Assembly (NCBI GenBank): GCA_003963305.1
Contig: RXJR01000028.1
Location: 1-64,000, forward strand
DNA length: 64,000 nt
Reading direction: 5' to 3'
From: Candidatus Melainabacteria bacterium
GTDB lineage: Bacteria; Cyanobacteriota; Vampirovibrionia; Obscuribacterales; Obscuribacteraceae
Below, in pieces: positions 10,363 through 19,400 of this stretch. The notes beneath the pieces were generated by a model. It was not told the origin of the DNA and did not search any database. It worked only from the letters and a program-made list of their open reading frames with translations. The position numbers and the translations under genes are program-made. Numbering within the stretch: the stretch's first letter is position 1; each line of letters starts with the position of its first letter.

Positions 10363-10983
10363 ATGTCCACAATTGCCTTGCAATTAAAAGAGAGTACGCG
10401 AAATGCTCATAACTCTGCAGAAGGACACGAGTTTCAGAAACATCTGGGATCTGGCACCTTATCGAAAACCCTGTATTGCCAATATTTGAGTCAACTGTTT
10501 CTGACCCATCAGGCACTCGAAACAGCTATGGCAAATCAACCCTATATGGGCGCAGTTGTCTCGGAGCCCCAACTACAGACTGAATTCTTGAGAGAAGACC
10601 TGAAGGCTCTGGATGTAGAACCAGAGTCCGTCAAGCCGTTAGAAATAACAAAGTCAATGTTGAACCGCATCGACGAGTTGTCGAAGAGCGATCCGACTGC
10701 ACTTCTTGGCTTCCATTACGTACTGCTTGGAAGCAAACATGGTGGCAAATTTATCGCTACCACGATGAAGAAAGCCTTTGGATTTGAAAGAGCCGGTTGC
10801 ATTTATTTTGATCCTTACGGTCAAGAATTTCAAAAACACTGGCAGCACTTCGTAAGTGGAATCAATTCATTCGACATCCAAGATTCACAAATTGAGCCAC
10901 TAATGCAAGCAGCAAGTGAGATGTTCGCTTATGTTGAAAAGCTGGGTGGACATCTATTGCAGACAAGCGCAGCAAAACAGTGA
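10363..10983 (+). CDS. biliverdin-producing heme oxygenase family protein
   Basis: 206 aa. The ATG at 10363 follows AGGAG (10347-10351) by 11 nt; a TTG at 10333 is in frame but has no ribosome site. Heme oxygenases open the heme ring with O2 and electrons from ferredoxin or a reductase, giving biliverdin, CO and Fe2+. The N-terminal helix LKESTRNAHNSAEG places His16 as the proximal heme ligand. The distal-helix segment FHYVLLGSKHGGKFIATTM keeps the flexible glycines that cover heme (usual form G-x-x-x-G-G). Size fits bacterial HO (about 210-240 aa). In an organism without phycobilisomes its use is more likely iron recycling or heme detoxification. The gene stands alone; a hairpin separates it from the convergent next gene. 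Confidence 0.85.
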   Translation: MSTIALQLKESTRNAHNSAEGHEFQKHLGSGTLSKTLYCQYLSQLFLTHQALETAMANQPYMGAVVSEPQLQTEFLREDLKALDVEPESVKPLEITKSMLNRIDELSKSDPTALLGFHYVLLGSKHGGKFIATTMKKAFGFERAGCIYFDPYGQEFQKHWQHFVSGINSFDIQDSQIEPLMQAASEMFAYVEKLGGHLLQTSAAKQ

Positions 10984-11006
10984 ACTGCGAACTTCGAACC
11001 TACGGC

Positions 11007-11024
11007 TCTGGGTGAAAACCCGGA
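11007..11024. terminator. hairpin between convergent genes
   Basis: A 7-bp stem TCTGGGT/ACCCGGA (one G-T pair) with a GAAA tetraloop lies in the 57-bp gap between the heme oxygenase stop and the convergent gene's stop. No T-run follows on the plus strand, so it would be a weak or factor-assisted bidirectional terminator. Confidence 0.4.
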
Positions 11025-11040
11025 ACAATGAGTAAGTGAT

Positions 11041-12141
11041 CTACCGAACGTCCAGCTTTGACTTGAGAAACTTGATGGTTTGAGGAAATGCCACTCTCAT
11101 TTTCTCACTCTTGTCGCTATCTGTTCCCAAAATTATACCTATCAGTTCCCCGCAACATTCTTGTTGCCCAGCCTCGGACTTTTGCAAGTAGTACGCAAGA
11201 TCTCTGCTTACAGATGCGTCCAATCTTTGAGCAGCAGCCGCATCTAACAAGTAAACATGTTTGAAATCATCGGTTTCTGATATATCTCCAAGACAGCTAT
11301 CAATCGCATGGCCACACTCATGATTTAAAGTAGCTAAAATGCGTTCAATTGGAATGGGATCATGCACGGTCTCCGTGTATTCGTCCATGGTGCGCTCACA
11401 AATAACAACTGAACGTCCATCCTGAAACATGCCCGGACAGCTTTTTAACGTGTGCCCATCATATCCGCGTCCTTCTTGATTCTTCATCTCAGGATTCTTA
11501 TCAATCAAAGTCGGTGTCAGAACAACTTCAATGCGATTTTCATAAAGCATCTTTCTGACCAATTTTGGATACTTGCGAATCTGATCTTTGACCGCACTGA
11601 TAACCGATGGCGATACGACCGGATGATCTTGAAGTGGTCTAATGACGCGCAAACTCAGCTCGCCAACCACTCCCTCACTGACTGATGTTTTGGCTACGGA
11701 CTTCTTAGACAGACTCGCATTTTCCATCACCGACGAAGTCGATGATGTGTTACCGCTTGCGATTTTGTCTTGCGTCTGCAACCGGCGCATAAACTCGCGA
11801 GCCGTTAAGGCTTCGTTCGAGTTTGGAAAACTTGCAATCAAAACCTGATAAGTCTTTTTCGCCGCGTCAATCTGATTCAATCCATAATAGCTATTAGCAA
11901 TGTATAAGTAAGCTGCAGCACTACGGGGATTTGTTTTCAAATACCCCATGAAAATTATCAGTGCTTGTTTAAATTGCTTCTGATTGTAGAGCTTTACACC
12001 ATCTTCAAATGTTGCAGGAGGCAAGGACGTCGGAAGAGCAAATGCTGAATGGACCCGCTCGTTCCACACGCATGAAACCACACACATGGTAACGGCAGAC
12101 CAGTAAAACCAGCGAAAACAGGTTATTACCCTGATCCTCAA
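11041..12141 (-). CDS. exported TPR protein with an HExxH metalloprotease-like domain
   Basis: 366 aa from a TTG start. Residues 1-~36 are a signal peptide (WFYWSAVTMCVVSCVW, cleavage near AFA). Residues ~43-120 form two to three TPR helical repeats (KLYNQKQFKQALIIFMGYLK; AYLYIANSYYGLNQIDAAKK). After a Ser-rich linker, residues ~160-366 contain ATLNHECGHAID, an HExxH zinc site (His274, Glu275, His278); downstream, ECCGELIG (Glu328 or Glu332) could give the third, gluzincin-type ligand. Several Cys (235, 248, 283, 329, 330) may form disulfides outside the cytoplasm. Likely a periplasmic or secreted zinc peptidase with a protein-binding TPR arm. The exact peptidase family is not recognised. Fold assignment is by motif only. 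Confidence 0.65.
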   Translation of the reverse strand: MRIRVITCFRWFYWSAVTMCVVSCVWNERVHSAFALPTSLPPATFEDGVKLYNQKQFKQALIIFMGYLKTNPRSAAAYLYIANSYYGLNQIDAAKKTYQVLIASFPNSNEALTAREFMRRLQTQDKIASGNTSSTSSVMENASLSKKSVAKTSVSEGVVGELSLRVIRPLQDHPVVSPSVISAVKDQIRKYPKLVRKMLYENRIEVVLTPTLIDKNPEMKNQEGRGYDGHTLKSCPGMFQDGRSVVICERTMDEYTETVHDPIPIERILATLNHECGHAIDSCLGDISETDDFKHVYLLDAAAAQRLDASVSRDLAYYLQKSEAGQQECCGELIGIILGTDSDKSEKMRVAFPQTIKFLKSKLDVR

Positions 12142-12293
12142 ATATTACCCGCCTTATGCATGCACTGAGCCGACGTTGCAGCAGCAAACAATAACTTGGG
12201 ATGCGACTCTAAGCGAATTATTGATGCTGCCAATAACTATAGCGGCGAAAAAGTATTTTGCCTACAGATAGCGTTGCCTGCTGAGCAAAAGAA

Positions 12294-13241
12294 TCAACTA
12301 GGGATCGGCACCCGTATCAATTTGGAGGAGTTGTATCCAACTCGCTTGATTGTCGGGGAAACATATTTCATGCAGCACCTCAGCAAAGAAGATTCCGGCC
12401 AGCGCCTGGGCCAATACCGTGCCCAAAACGAGGCTATGTAACGCTGCAAATACTTTCTACTGATGCCGTGGAAGTTTTTGACGTACTCAAAGAACAATTT
12501 CAAAATTGCCTTCTCTTCTCGTGAGAGCTGCAGAATCGGATTTGTCTTAATCAAAGAATATCTGTTGCCACCATGAAATTTCGCAATTCCCATAAGGTCG
12601 AGAGAACCAATTGCCGCTGCAAATCTCGCTATTGGCAAACCTGAACCCTTATACAATTGATCGAACGAAATGGGGCGTGATTTCAAAACCGTACAAACAG
12701 CCACTTGATCATCATTCAAATCCTGTAAGTCCTCAGGATCCGGCTCATCATCTTCTTCAACGAAATCGGGATGTTCACCGCCAACACAAAGATTGCTCCG
12801 TTTACAGATTGCTGGATTGAATACCGTGCTAACAAGCTCAAAAACATCATGCTTTTCCATCTCTTCTTCAAACACAGTCTGAAGTCTTTCAACCGTTTCC
12901 CAGGCCGTCGCGTATACGATCTTGAACAATTTTGTTAGCTTGTAGGCACTCAGAACAGCACGCTCTTCAGTTGTCCAGATCAGCGCAAAAGTGGGATGGA
13001 GATAACGCAATCCGTGAAAATACGTACCTGCGGTTCGCCACGTTGTTCTTTTGCAATTCGTACAATCGAATGATCTTTCCCCTCGTGAATGTGCTTCCTC
13101 ATTAGGGATTCCGCAGCTCTTACAGTTCGCAGGAAATACGTCCAGACAGGACTTTTCGTCCGGATATACAGCAAAAAATCTCTCCAGAGACTGTCGTGTC
13201 AATTCCTCCTCTTGCGCACGCGTAATCTTGTTCATACTCAC
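12294..13241 (-). CDS. transposase-derived zinc-ribbon protein with a DprA-like winged helix
   Basis: 315 aa. Residues 30-130 match the N-terminus of ISXO2/IS1595 transposases: a C40-x2-C43 ... C60-x2-C63 zinc ribbon, then RTAGTYFHGL and a helical segment ending ATAWETVERLQ. Residues ~255-290 (FHGISRKYLQRYIASFWARY) resemble the C-terminal tail of the same family. Between them, where the DDE nuclease core should lie, there is an acidic linker (VEEDDEPDPEDLQDL) and a winged-helix domain (~176-232, LKSRPISFDQLYKGSGLPIA ... GNRYSL) similar in pattern to the DprA C-terminal domain. No DDE residues are seen, so it should not transpose. A domesticated DNA-binding regulator is my inference. No terminal inverted repeats flank it. 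Two palindromes lie 125-175 bp upstream. Confidence 0.6.
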   Translation of the reverse strand: MSMNKITRAQEEELTRQSLERFFAVYPDEKSCLDVFPANCKSCGIPNEEAHSRGERSFDCTNCKRTTWRTAGTYFHGLRYLHPTFALIWTTEERAVLSAYKLTKLFKIVYATAWETVERLQTVFEEEMEKHDVFELVSTVFNPAICKRSNLCVGGEHPDFVEEDDEPDPEDLQDLNDDQVAVCTVLKSRPISFDQLYKGSGLPIARFAAAIGSLDLMGIAKFHGGNRYSLIKTNPILQLSREEKAILKLFFEYVKNFHGISRKYLQRYIASFWARYWPRRWPESSLLRCCMKYVSPTIKRVGYNSSKLIRVPIPS

Positions 13242-13365
13242 TTATCCTCACGCAGGTGTCTCTCTTGATAAAACGTTGAATTGCCAGAAAAAGTTCAAAA
13301 ATTACGAATTAAAATTGGACGAATGCGCTGACAATGAGAGTAAGATTACCTACTCGCGTTAGCCG

Positions 13366-13413
13366 AGCGATATCGCTTAAGATTTTAAATCTCCGTGTAA
13401 ACCGATATCGGTC
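13366..13413. repeat. pair of GATATC-centred palindromes in a gene spacer
   Basis: AGCGATATCGCT (13366-13377, perfect 12-bp palindrome) and AACCGATATCGG (13400-13411), with centres 35 bp apart, plus a smaller AT-rich palindrome AGATTTTAAATCT between them. They sit in the 275-bp gap upstream of the transposase-derived gene and downstream of rarD. The core matches those at 2337-2506 and 21542-21631. Confidence 0.85.
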
Positions 13414-13516
13414 CGCCAAGAACCCAAAGATCAAAATTCACATAGAGGGTACAAGAGGCCGCTTTTTGGCATGGTGCAACCCATCTACTGCACCCATCAA
13501 ACCAAAATTGCATTAC

Positions 13517-14488
13517 TTAGGATTGCTGAATTCTCTTCAATCTCTGCGCAGCATAAATCGAATCAACCAAATAAATTCCGAGTGCAATCCAAATGCAAAC
13601 GAATGCGCAGAGATGTCCACGCGTAAAGGTCTCATGATAGACAAACACTGCAAGAAGAAACTGGCATGTTGGCGAAATGTACTGAAAAAAACCCAGGGTT
13701 GAATATTTCAGACGTTTGCCGGCAGCAGCAAACCATAGCAGTGGCAACGTGGTAACCGGACCAGAAAGCGCCACCAACAAATCTTGACTCACATTCTTGA
13801 AAAACTCCAACGTTCCGTTAAGTTGATTCAAAATCAGATAACCAGTAGCAAAAGGAAACATCAAAAACGTTTCGACCGATAAGCCGACGAGAGGCTCCAC
13901 CGGAGCAATTTTCCTCACCACCCCATAAGCACTAAATGTGACAGCTAAAAAAATCGATAGCGCTGGAACTTTTCCAGCTTGAATTGTCAGCGCGACAACT
14001 CCAGCAAGTGCCAAAATCACGGCAATGAATTGTGCTCTGCGCAGATGCTCCTTCAAGAACATGCGACCAAATGCCACATTAACCAAAGGATTCATAAAAT
14101 ACCCGAGACTGGAATCGAGTACTGCGTTGTTTGTCACTGCCCAAATAAATGCAAGCCAGTTTAGACTGAGAAGGGTCGCAGTTACAAAAAGAATTAGCAG
14201 GAGTTTCCTGGACCTCAGAGTCGCAATCAAATCAGGTAGCTTCTTCGTAGCGATGAGCATGGGAATGAGCGCTAAAACTGACCACCCCACCCGATGTGAC
14301 ACCGTCTGCATCGCTGGAACACCGCCGATTAATTTCCAGTAAACAGGAACGACTCCCCAGAAGCCATATGCCAGAACAGCATAAAAAGCACCTTCCAGCG
14401 GCTTCCTCGATAAATCAGAAGAATCTGAAATGTTTCCATCTGACTTAGCGCTGCTCTCTTCTACGGCATCAGGCGGTTCGAGTTTCAT
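13517..14488 (-). CDS. rarD: RarD-type EamA-family transporter
   Basis: 323 aa from the ATG at 14488; a TTG at 14548 would add 20 residues but they look like spacer. The protein has about ten hydrophobic helices. The opening AVLAYGFWGVVPVYWKLIGG and AMQTVSHRVGWSVLALIPML are the characteristic start of the RarD subgroup of the drug/metabolite transporter superfamily. The segment NWLAFIWAVTNNAVLDSSLG (EamA domain) and the late YISPTCQFLLAVFVYHETF are also typical. RarD-like proteins are inner-membrane exporters of poorly known substrate (some affect chloramphenicol sensitivity). The N-terminal ~45 residues are polar and acidic. It diverges from the ion-channel gene. Confidence 0.9.
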   Translation of the reverse strand: MKLEPPDAVEESSAKSDGNISDSSDLSRKPLEGAFYAVLAYGFWGVVPVYWKLIGGVPAMQTVSHRVGWSVLALIPMLIATKKLPDLIATLRSRKLLLILFVTATLLSLNWLAFIWAVTNNAVLDSSLGYFMNPLVNVAFGRMFLKEHLRRAQFIAVILALAGVVALTIQAGKVPALSIFLAVTFSAYGVVRKIAPVEPLVGLSVETFLMFPFATGYLILNQLNGTLEFFKNVSQDLLVALSGPVTTLPLLWFAAAGKRLKYSTLGFFQYISPTCQFLLAVFVYHETFTRGHLCAFVCIWIALGIYLVDSIYAAQRLKRIQQS

Positions 14489-14577
14489 CGAGTACCTACA
14501 AATTTTCAGGATATCAATTGAGACTATCTTAGGCGATGTTACAATCAATGACTACCTGAGATGATACAGAGCCGAGC

Positions 14578-15333
14578 GTGGGCAAATTGAAACGGTTTCG
14601 ACTTTTACTTCCGGATAACTATTCAAGCTTATTAGTGAGCTTACTAGTGCTAGTCCTCCTCACACCGTTTGCAGACGCCACTGCCGGCGGACACACCTGG
14701 GTGAGCCTGGCAATGCTCTATTTGACCGTCAGCGCTGCACTAGTAATAAGCCCAAACAAACTTGCTTCACTGAAAATCATAGCCATTGCATCAGTTGGCT
14801 CACTTCTATGGACTTGCTCAAAGTCAATTCCATATGAACCATTTCACACCCCGATCTTTCAGTGCATTGCCAACGGAAGTATCATCTTATTTCTGGCCAC
14901 AACTGCGTGGCTTATGCTCAGACACATCCTTTTCACAGAAGCAGATCACAACACTATATGTGGTGCCATTTGTGTGTACTTATTGATTGGCGTGGTTTTT
15001 GCGTTGCTATTTCTCACGTGTTTGGAGGTGGATCCCACTGGTATCAGCTTTGGGCATGTTATAAAGAACAATACCGGCGAAAAGGAGCGACTTTCCCAGC
15101 TTATCTATTTCAGCATGTGCTCACTGACGACGGTTGGTTATGGTGACATCGTTCCAGTAGCACGATTTACGCGGACACTTGCCTGGTTGGAAGCTGTCAC
15201 GGGACAACTGTATCTGGCTATCTTGGTAGCGAGATTAGTCGGTCTTCAGATTGCCAGGATTACTTTGAAACAGGCCGAGCGCTTGGAAAAAGAAAGAGAG
15301 CAAACACATGAACCGATCAGTAAACATCGCTGA
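14578..15333 (+). CDS. potassium-channel family membrane protein
   Basis: 251 aa from a GTG. There are roughly five to six hydrophobic helices: two pairs before residue 140, then a helix VYLLIGVVFALLFLTCL, a pore helix ending in the selectivity filter TTVGYGDIVP, and a last helix TLAWLEAVTGQLYLAILVAR. The TVGYGD filter is diagnostic of K+ selectivity. The C-terminal cytoplasmic tail is short and charged (KQAERLEKEREQ), with no RCK or cyclic-nucleotide domain, so gating is not evident. There is no classical S4 with repeated Arg. Similar small ion-channel proteins are common in bacteria and set membrane potential or K+ flux. The gene is monocistronic by context, divergent from rarD and convergent with the SRPBCC gene. 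Confidence 0.87.
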   Translation: MGKLKRFRLLLPDNYSSLLVSLLVLVLLTPFADATAGGHTWVSLAMLYLTVSAALVISPNKLASLKIIAIASVGSLLWTCSKSIPYEPFHTPIFQCIANGSIILFLATTAWLMLRHILFTEADHNTICGAICVYLLIGVVFALLFLTCLEVDPTGISFGHVIKNNTGEKERLSQLIYFSMCSLTTVGYGDIVPVARFTRTLAWLEAVTGQLYLAILVARLVGLQIARITLKQAERLEKEREQTHEPISKHR

Positions 15334-15405
15334 ATTGACTAACCGCTAAACGCTGGTTGGTTGATGACACTCCCCATCTAATCACTTCACTTAGACAACA
15401 GAGTG

Positions 15406-16002
15406 TTAGTCACGTATGTGCGATTCAGAGTCTTTGTTGCTTTGTTGAGCGCCAGTGGACTCGGCACCCTCGACTTCCTCTTTCAACGTTCTAAGCCCGA
15501 TTTCAAAGTCCTTACCAATCAATTCGTCCATATTCATGAAGAGCCCAGCAAATTTCATCATCACAGAGCTCTCACCGCTCATTGACCAGCTTACTGAAGT
15601 CGTTCTATCTTTCGGCTCTAACCTAAACTGGGCGACATTATGTCCTTCAAATGGCTTACTGAAATCAAGCTTGATGACAACTTTCGACGGCTGGGTTGCT
15701 TCGATGATCTCCATCGTACCCGCACCAGCTTTTTCATTTCCATCCCACAGGTACTTAGCTCCTAACCCAGACTGACTACCACTGTACGACTTTTCCATTT
15801 TGGCATCCAGGCGCTCGTAAGGTGACCAGGACGTCCACCTATGAAAATCAGCTATAAACGGATAGATCGACTCGGGTCCGGCATTGATAATGATCGAACG
15901 CTGCACAATAAAAGAATTAGGTCGACTGGAGATGTAGATTGCCAAGACGCAAATCGAAGCGAACACAACAACAATGACCCCTACAACTAGTTTCTTGAGC
16001 AT
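15406..16002 (-). CDS. membrane-anchored SRPBCC (START-like) protein
   Basis: 198 aa, ATG start. Residues 1-28 are one transmembrane helix (LVVGVIVVVFASICVLAIYI). Residues 29-~175 are a polyketide-cyclase/SRPBCC-type domain: FIVQRSIIINAGPESIYPFI, then HRWTSWSPYERLDAKMEK, WDGNEKAGAGTMEIIEA and SWSMSGESSVMMKFAGLFM. This is the typical pattern of the polyketide_cyc2 family, whose fold encloses a hydrophobic ligand pocket. The ligand and reaction are unknown, and many members are simply annotated SRPBCC. The C-terminal tail (~176-198) is polar. The protein probably faces the outside of the membrane. It is convergent with the ion-channel gene. Confidence 0.82.
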   Translation of the reverse strand: MLKKLVVGVIVVVFASICVLAIYISSRPNSFIVQRSIIINAGPESIYPFIADFHRWTSWSPYERLDAKMEKSYSGSQSGLGAKYLWDGNEKAGAGTMEIIEATQPSKVVIKLDFSKPFEGHNVAQFRLEPKDRTTSVSWSMSGESSVMMKFAGLFMNMDELIGKDFEIGLRTLKEEVEGAESTGAQQSNKDSESHIRD

Positions 16003-16417
16003 TGCGCAGACCTTTACTTAACCGTACGGTTGAATGCTACTGGAAATCATCAACGTTCGTATGAAATGCCGCTCACAGCTGACATACGATCTACGATCAG
16101 AAGGTACCAATTTCACTTACGGAATATCTGCTTACACAATCACTCACCAACTTGCCACCAGCAGACGAGTAACCAACTGATCGATATTACAGCTACCGGA
16201 ACAAACCACTCGGTGTGTGAATCAGGGGAAACCCTATCGAAATTGAGATCGGCTTTTATTACAGTCATTAGGTCTGCATTTGCAGGCATGGAAACAATTA
16301 CTAATACACATTAGCTGCATTCGCCTGACGGAAGTCACTGCTTCGCCTTGCGAGCCCTTCTCCCGCAAAGTTCCCCGCGGGCGGAGCGGCGCAGCGTCCT
16401 CTTATTGGAGCACTAAT
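16003..16417. other. 415-bp divergent spacer, no gene seen
   Basis: It lies between the divergent SRPBCC and VIT/VWA genes. A short GC-rich dyad (CCCGC ... CCGCGGG, about 16364-16383) lies upstream of the VIT/VWA start. No convincing promoter hexamer pair or coding frame was found. Open frames upstream of 16418 are in frame with the next gene but lack a ribosome site and read as spacer. Confidence 0.5.
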
Positions 16418-19400
16418 ATGTCTACGGCAGAACTAGACGTTGAACCGCAACCCGAATCTACGGATCACTTACCGTCCAACCCACAGCAAGAGCCATCGCC
16501 TAACTGCCTGGCTCAAGCCGATGTTAAAACACCATGGCTCGATATCAATGCTCACTTTCAACTGCGAAGCCACGCACGACCTGATAAACCGAAAGCAGAC
16601 AAGGATGATAAGAATGTAGCATCTATGCCATTTTTCGGCTTACCAAGATTTAGAAAGAAGAGAGTTGCAGACGCAAACAGTGATGCAGTCAAATCCAGAT
16701 CGAGCGCCACAGCCAAAAGTACAAATACTCCTGAAACCAAAAGAGGGATTGCTCAGGGTCAAAATTCCGAATTCCAAGATCGACAAGAAAGCGGTAATAA
16801 GACAAATAGCAAAAGAGGCTGCATAGGCCCCGACAGTGATAAAGAAGAGGGCAGTGACAGTACAGAAAATCTCAACACCGACAATGACGATGATGGAATT
16901 ACAGCCAGTTATAGAGATGGAGACGCAAACAGTGACCGAAACGCAAGCACCGGCGATGCTAAACATGTGCAGATGGACGACTGGCACGACCTGACCGTCC
17001 CCGCTAAAAGACAAATTTGGCAGGGATGGGAAGGCATAACAGTCACCACTTTCGGTATCGCACTTCCAGCCGTTGTTCTCGCCATGAGCGCAATGTCCAT
17101 GCCAAAACGGTTGACGCTCGTTATGCTGAATCATCCTCTGGAAACAATTGCGGAACTGCTCTTGCTTATCTCCATTCCGGTCGCTAACTACATAGTCTGG
17201 GACGCCATCTGCAACAACAACATGCGCTACTCTCTGCGACGCGGTATGTCGATGGGTGCGGCTATAATGTCATGCCTCATGACTGCGGGTATATGCGTAG
17301 CCGGATTATTCGCAGACAATAGCGCGTTAGTTGACGAAATCGGAGACAGTTTTTCTGTAGGCTTCTTCGGATTAGCTAGCATATCCTTGATCTCAGGCAG
17401 TGTTTGCGCATATCTGGTCAATCGCATACGCCTGGCTAGGGACTTTAAAAAGTCTCGCGCCCAGGTTCTTGCTTTCACTGCCATGGGAGCCATACTTGCT
17501 CTGGTAACTGTGATTGGTGCCGAATTCAGACCGTGGTCAATTCGCCTGGCTGAAAAGAAGGCTGCCTCTAAAAGCCCAGTAGAGCGCCAACTAGGACTAA
17601 CCCAACTGCGAGCCCTTGAGCCAGAAAGAGAACTCCTTATGGAATGCTCCGATCAGAAAGCTGCGGGCATCGCAGGATTGTTTATTCCCCTGAAATCATC
17701 GACTCAGCATGAACTATACTTCGCCTTAACCGGAAAGCCATACAGCTTTAAAGATATTGCCAACACGGATTTGTCATCAATGCCAGACGACTATCTCAGC
17801 CGTCATGTTGTTGGTGAGCGCATTCCAGGACTGGGAATGAGTCGATCCTATATGAGCGGCATGGTGCACCCAAACACCTTGTCGTCCACGATCGAATGGA
17901 CTTATGTTTTCAAGAACGACTCCAAACTCAAAGAACAAGAGGCCCGAGCTGAAATAGGTTTGCCACCAGGCGCGGTGATCACCGGATTAAAACTCTGGAA
18001 ACAAGGTGAACCGATGGAGGCAAAATTTGTACCGTCAGGAAAAGCAGAAGGTTCTGACGGATTTGCCGAAGTTGGACACGACAGCCCAGCGATCGTAACT
18101 GACCTGGGACACAGTCGCGCACTACTTCACTGCTATCCAGTCGAACAAAATGAGGAATTGAAGCTGCAAATTACAATGATCGTTCCACTTCAAGCTGATG
18201 GAGAAAGGACTGCTTCACTTTCGCTACCTAAGTTTTTAGCCACCAACTTTGACTTGAATGGAGACCACATGCTCAAACTCCGATCAAGCAATAATTTGTC
18301 GAGCACTGTTAAAAATCTGCTACCCGCCTCAAGCCCAGGAGGACTGAGAGCTATATCAGGAACGCTTTCACCCCAACAGTTAGAGAATTCAAGTCTGCTC
18401 CTGACGGCTGAACGCCCAGTCGAAACAGCTCCTGTAGCTGTCTTAGATAAAATCGCAGTAAAACTGGAACAACAAGACATCAAGCTTAAGGAAGCAAAAG
18501 CCAGAAAAAATGCCGCTAGAAATCATCAGCAAGAACAAGTTGTAGTAATGATTGACGGTTCCAAAGGGATTCAAAGTCAGTTCGAAAGCTTGCGCAAAGT
18601 TATGGCAATGAAAGTGGGTGGCAAGAGTGTTAATGGACGAATCGTCAAAGGAAAATTTAAAGCGGTTCCAGCAAAGTATGTAGTTGAGACGGTTGTGCAA
18701 ACAGCGGCACCAGCTCCAAAAGAATTGGTAATAGTGGTTGACGGTTCAGCCACAATGAAAACTCACATTAAAGAACTGACGAGAGCATTGAAACTCTTAC
18801 CCCAGGGAATACCCACGCACGTAATCGTTGCATCGCAAGAGCACCCTGAACTGCTAAAGCCGACATCGCTAAAAGATGCATGGGCGAAATTGGAGACTAT
18901 GCAGTTTGAAGGCGGACAAGACAACCTGCAAGCAGTCGTGAGAGCATCCGAATTAGCAGGAGAAACTAAGGGAGGCGCGGTGCTCTGGGCGCATGGTCCA
19001 CTGCCGGTATTAAATGAAGAAATCTATATCATGCCCTCATATGTAGCGGTGCCATCATTTTATGAATTGCCACTGGGCAGCGGTGAAACCGACACATATG
19101 ACTTTTTCAAAAATCATACGGAAATTGGACCATTTACTCAAGTGCCTCGAAATACAACGGAAGTAGTAAGCGATCTAGGCGCATTCTTCTCGAAATGGAA
19201 GCTTGATCAAAGTGGATACGCTGTAACGCTAAGCCAAACAACAGCTAAGCCCGAAGCGAGCGTGACAGGATCGCCAGATGAGCAGCGTGAGTTGCTGTTA
19301 TTGCATGCGCATAAGCAAATCAGCGAGTACCTGACTACACGACACATAACCAAAGCTTCTCGCATTGCTGTTGCATATGGACTGGTTTCTCCAGTCAGCT

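Noticed and set aside
12294-13241. Active insertion sequence
   Set aside because: No terminal inverted repeats, target duplication or DDE residues could be found around the transposase-like protein.
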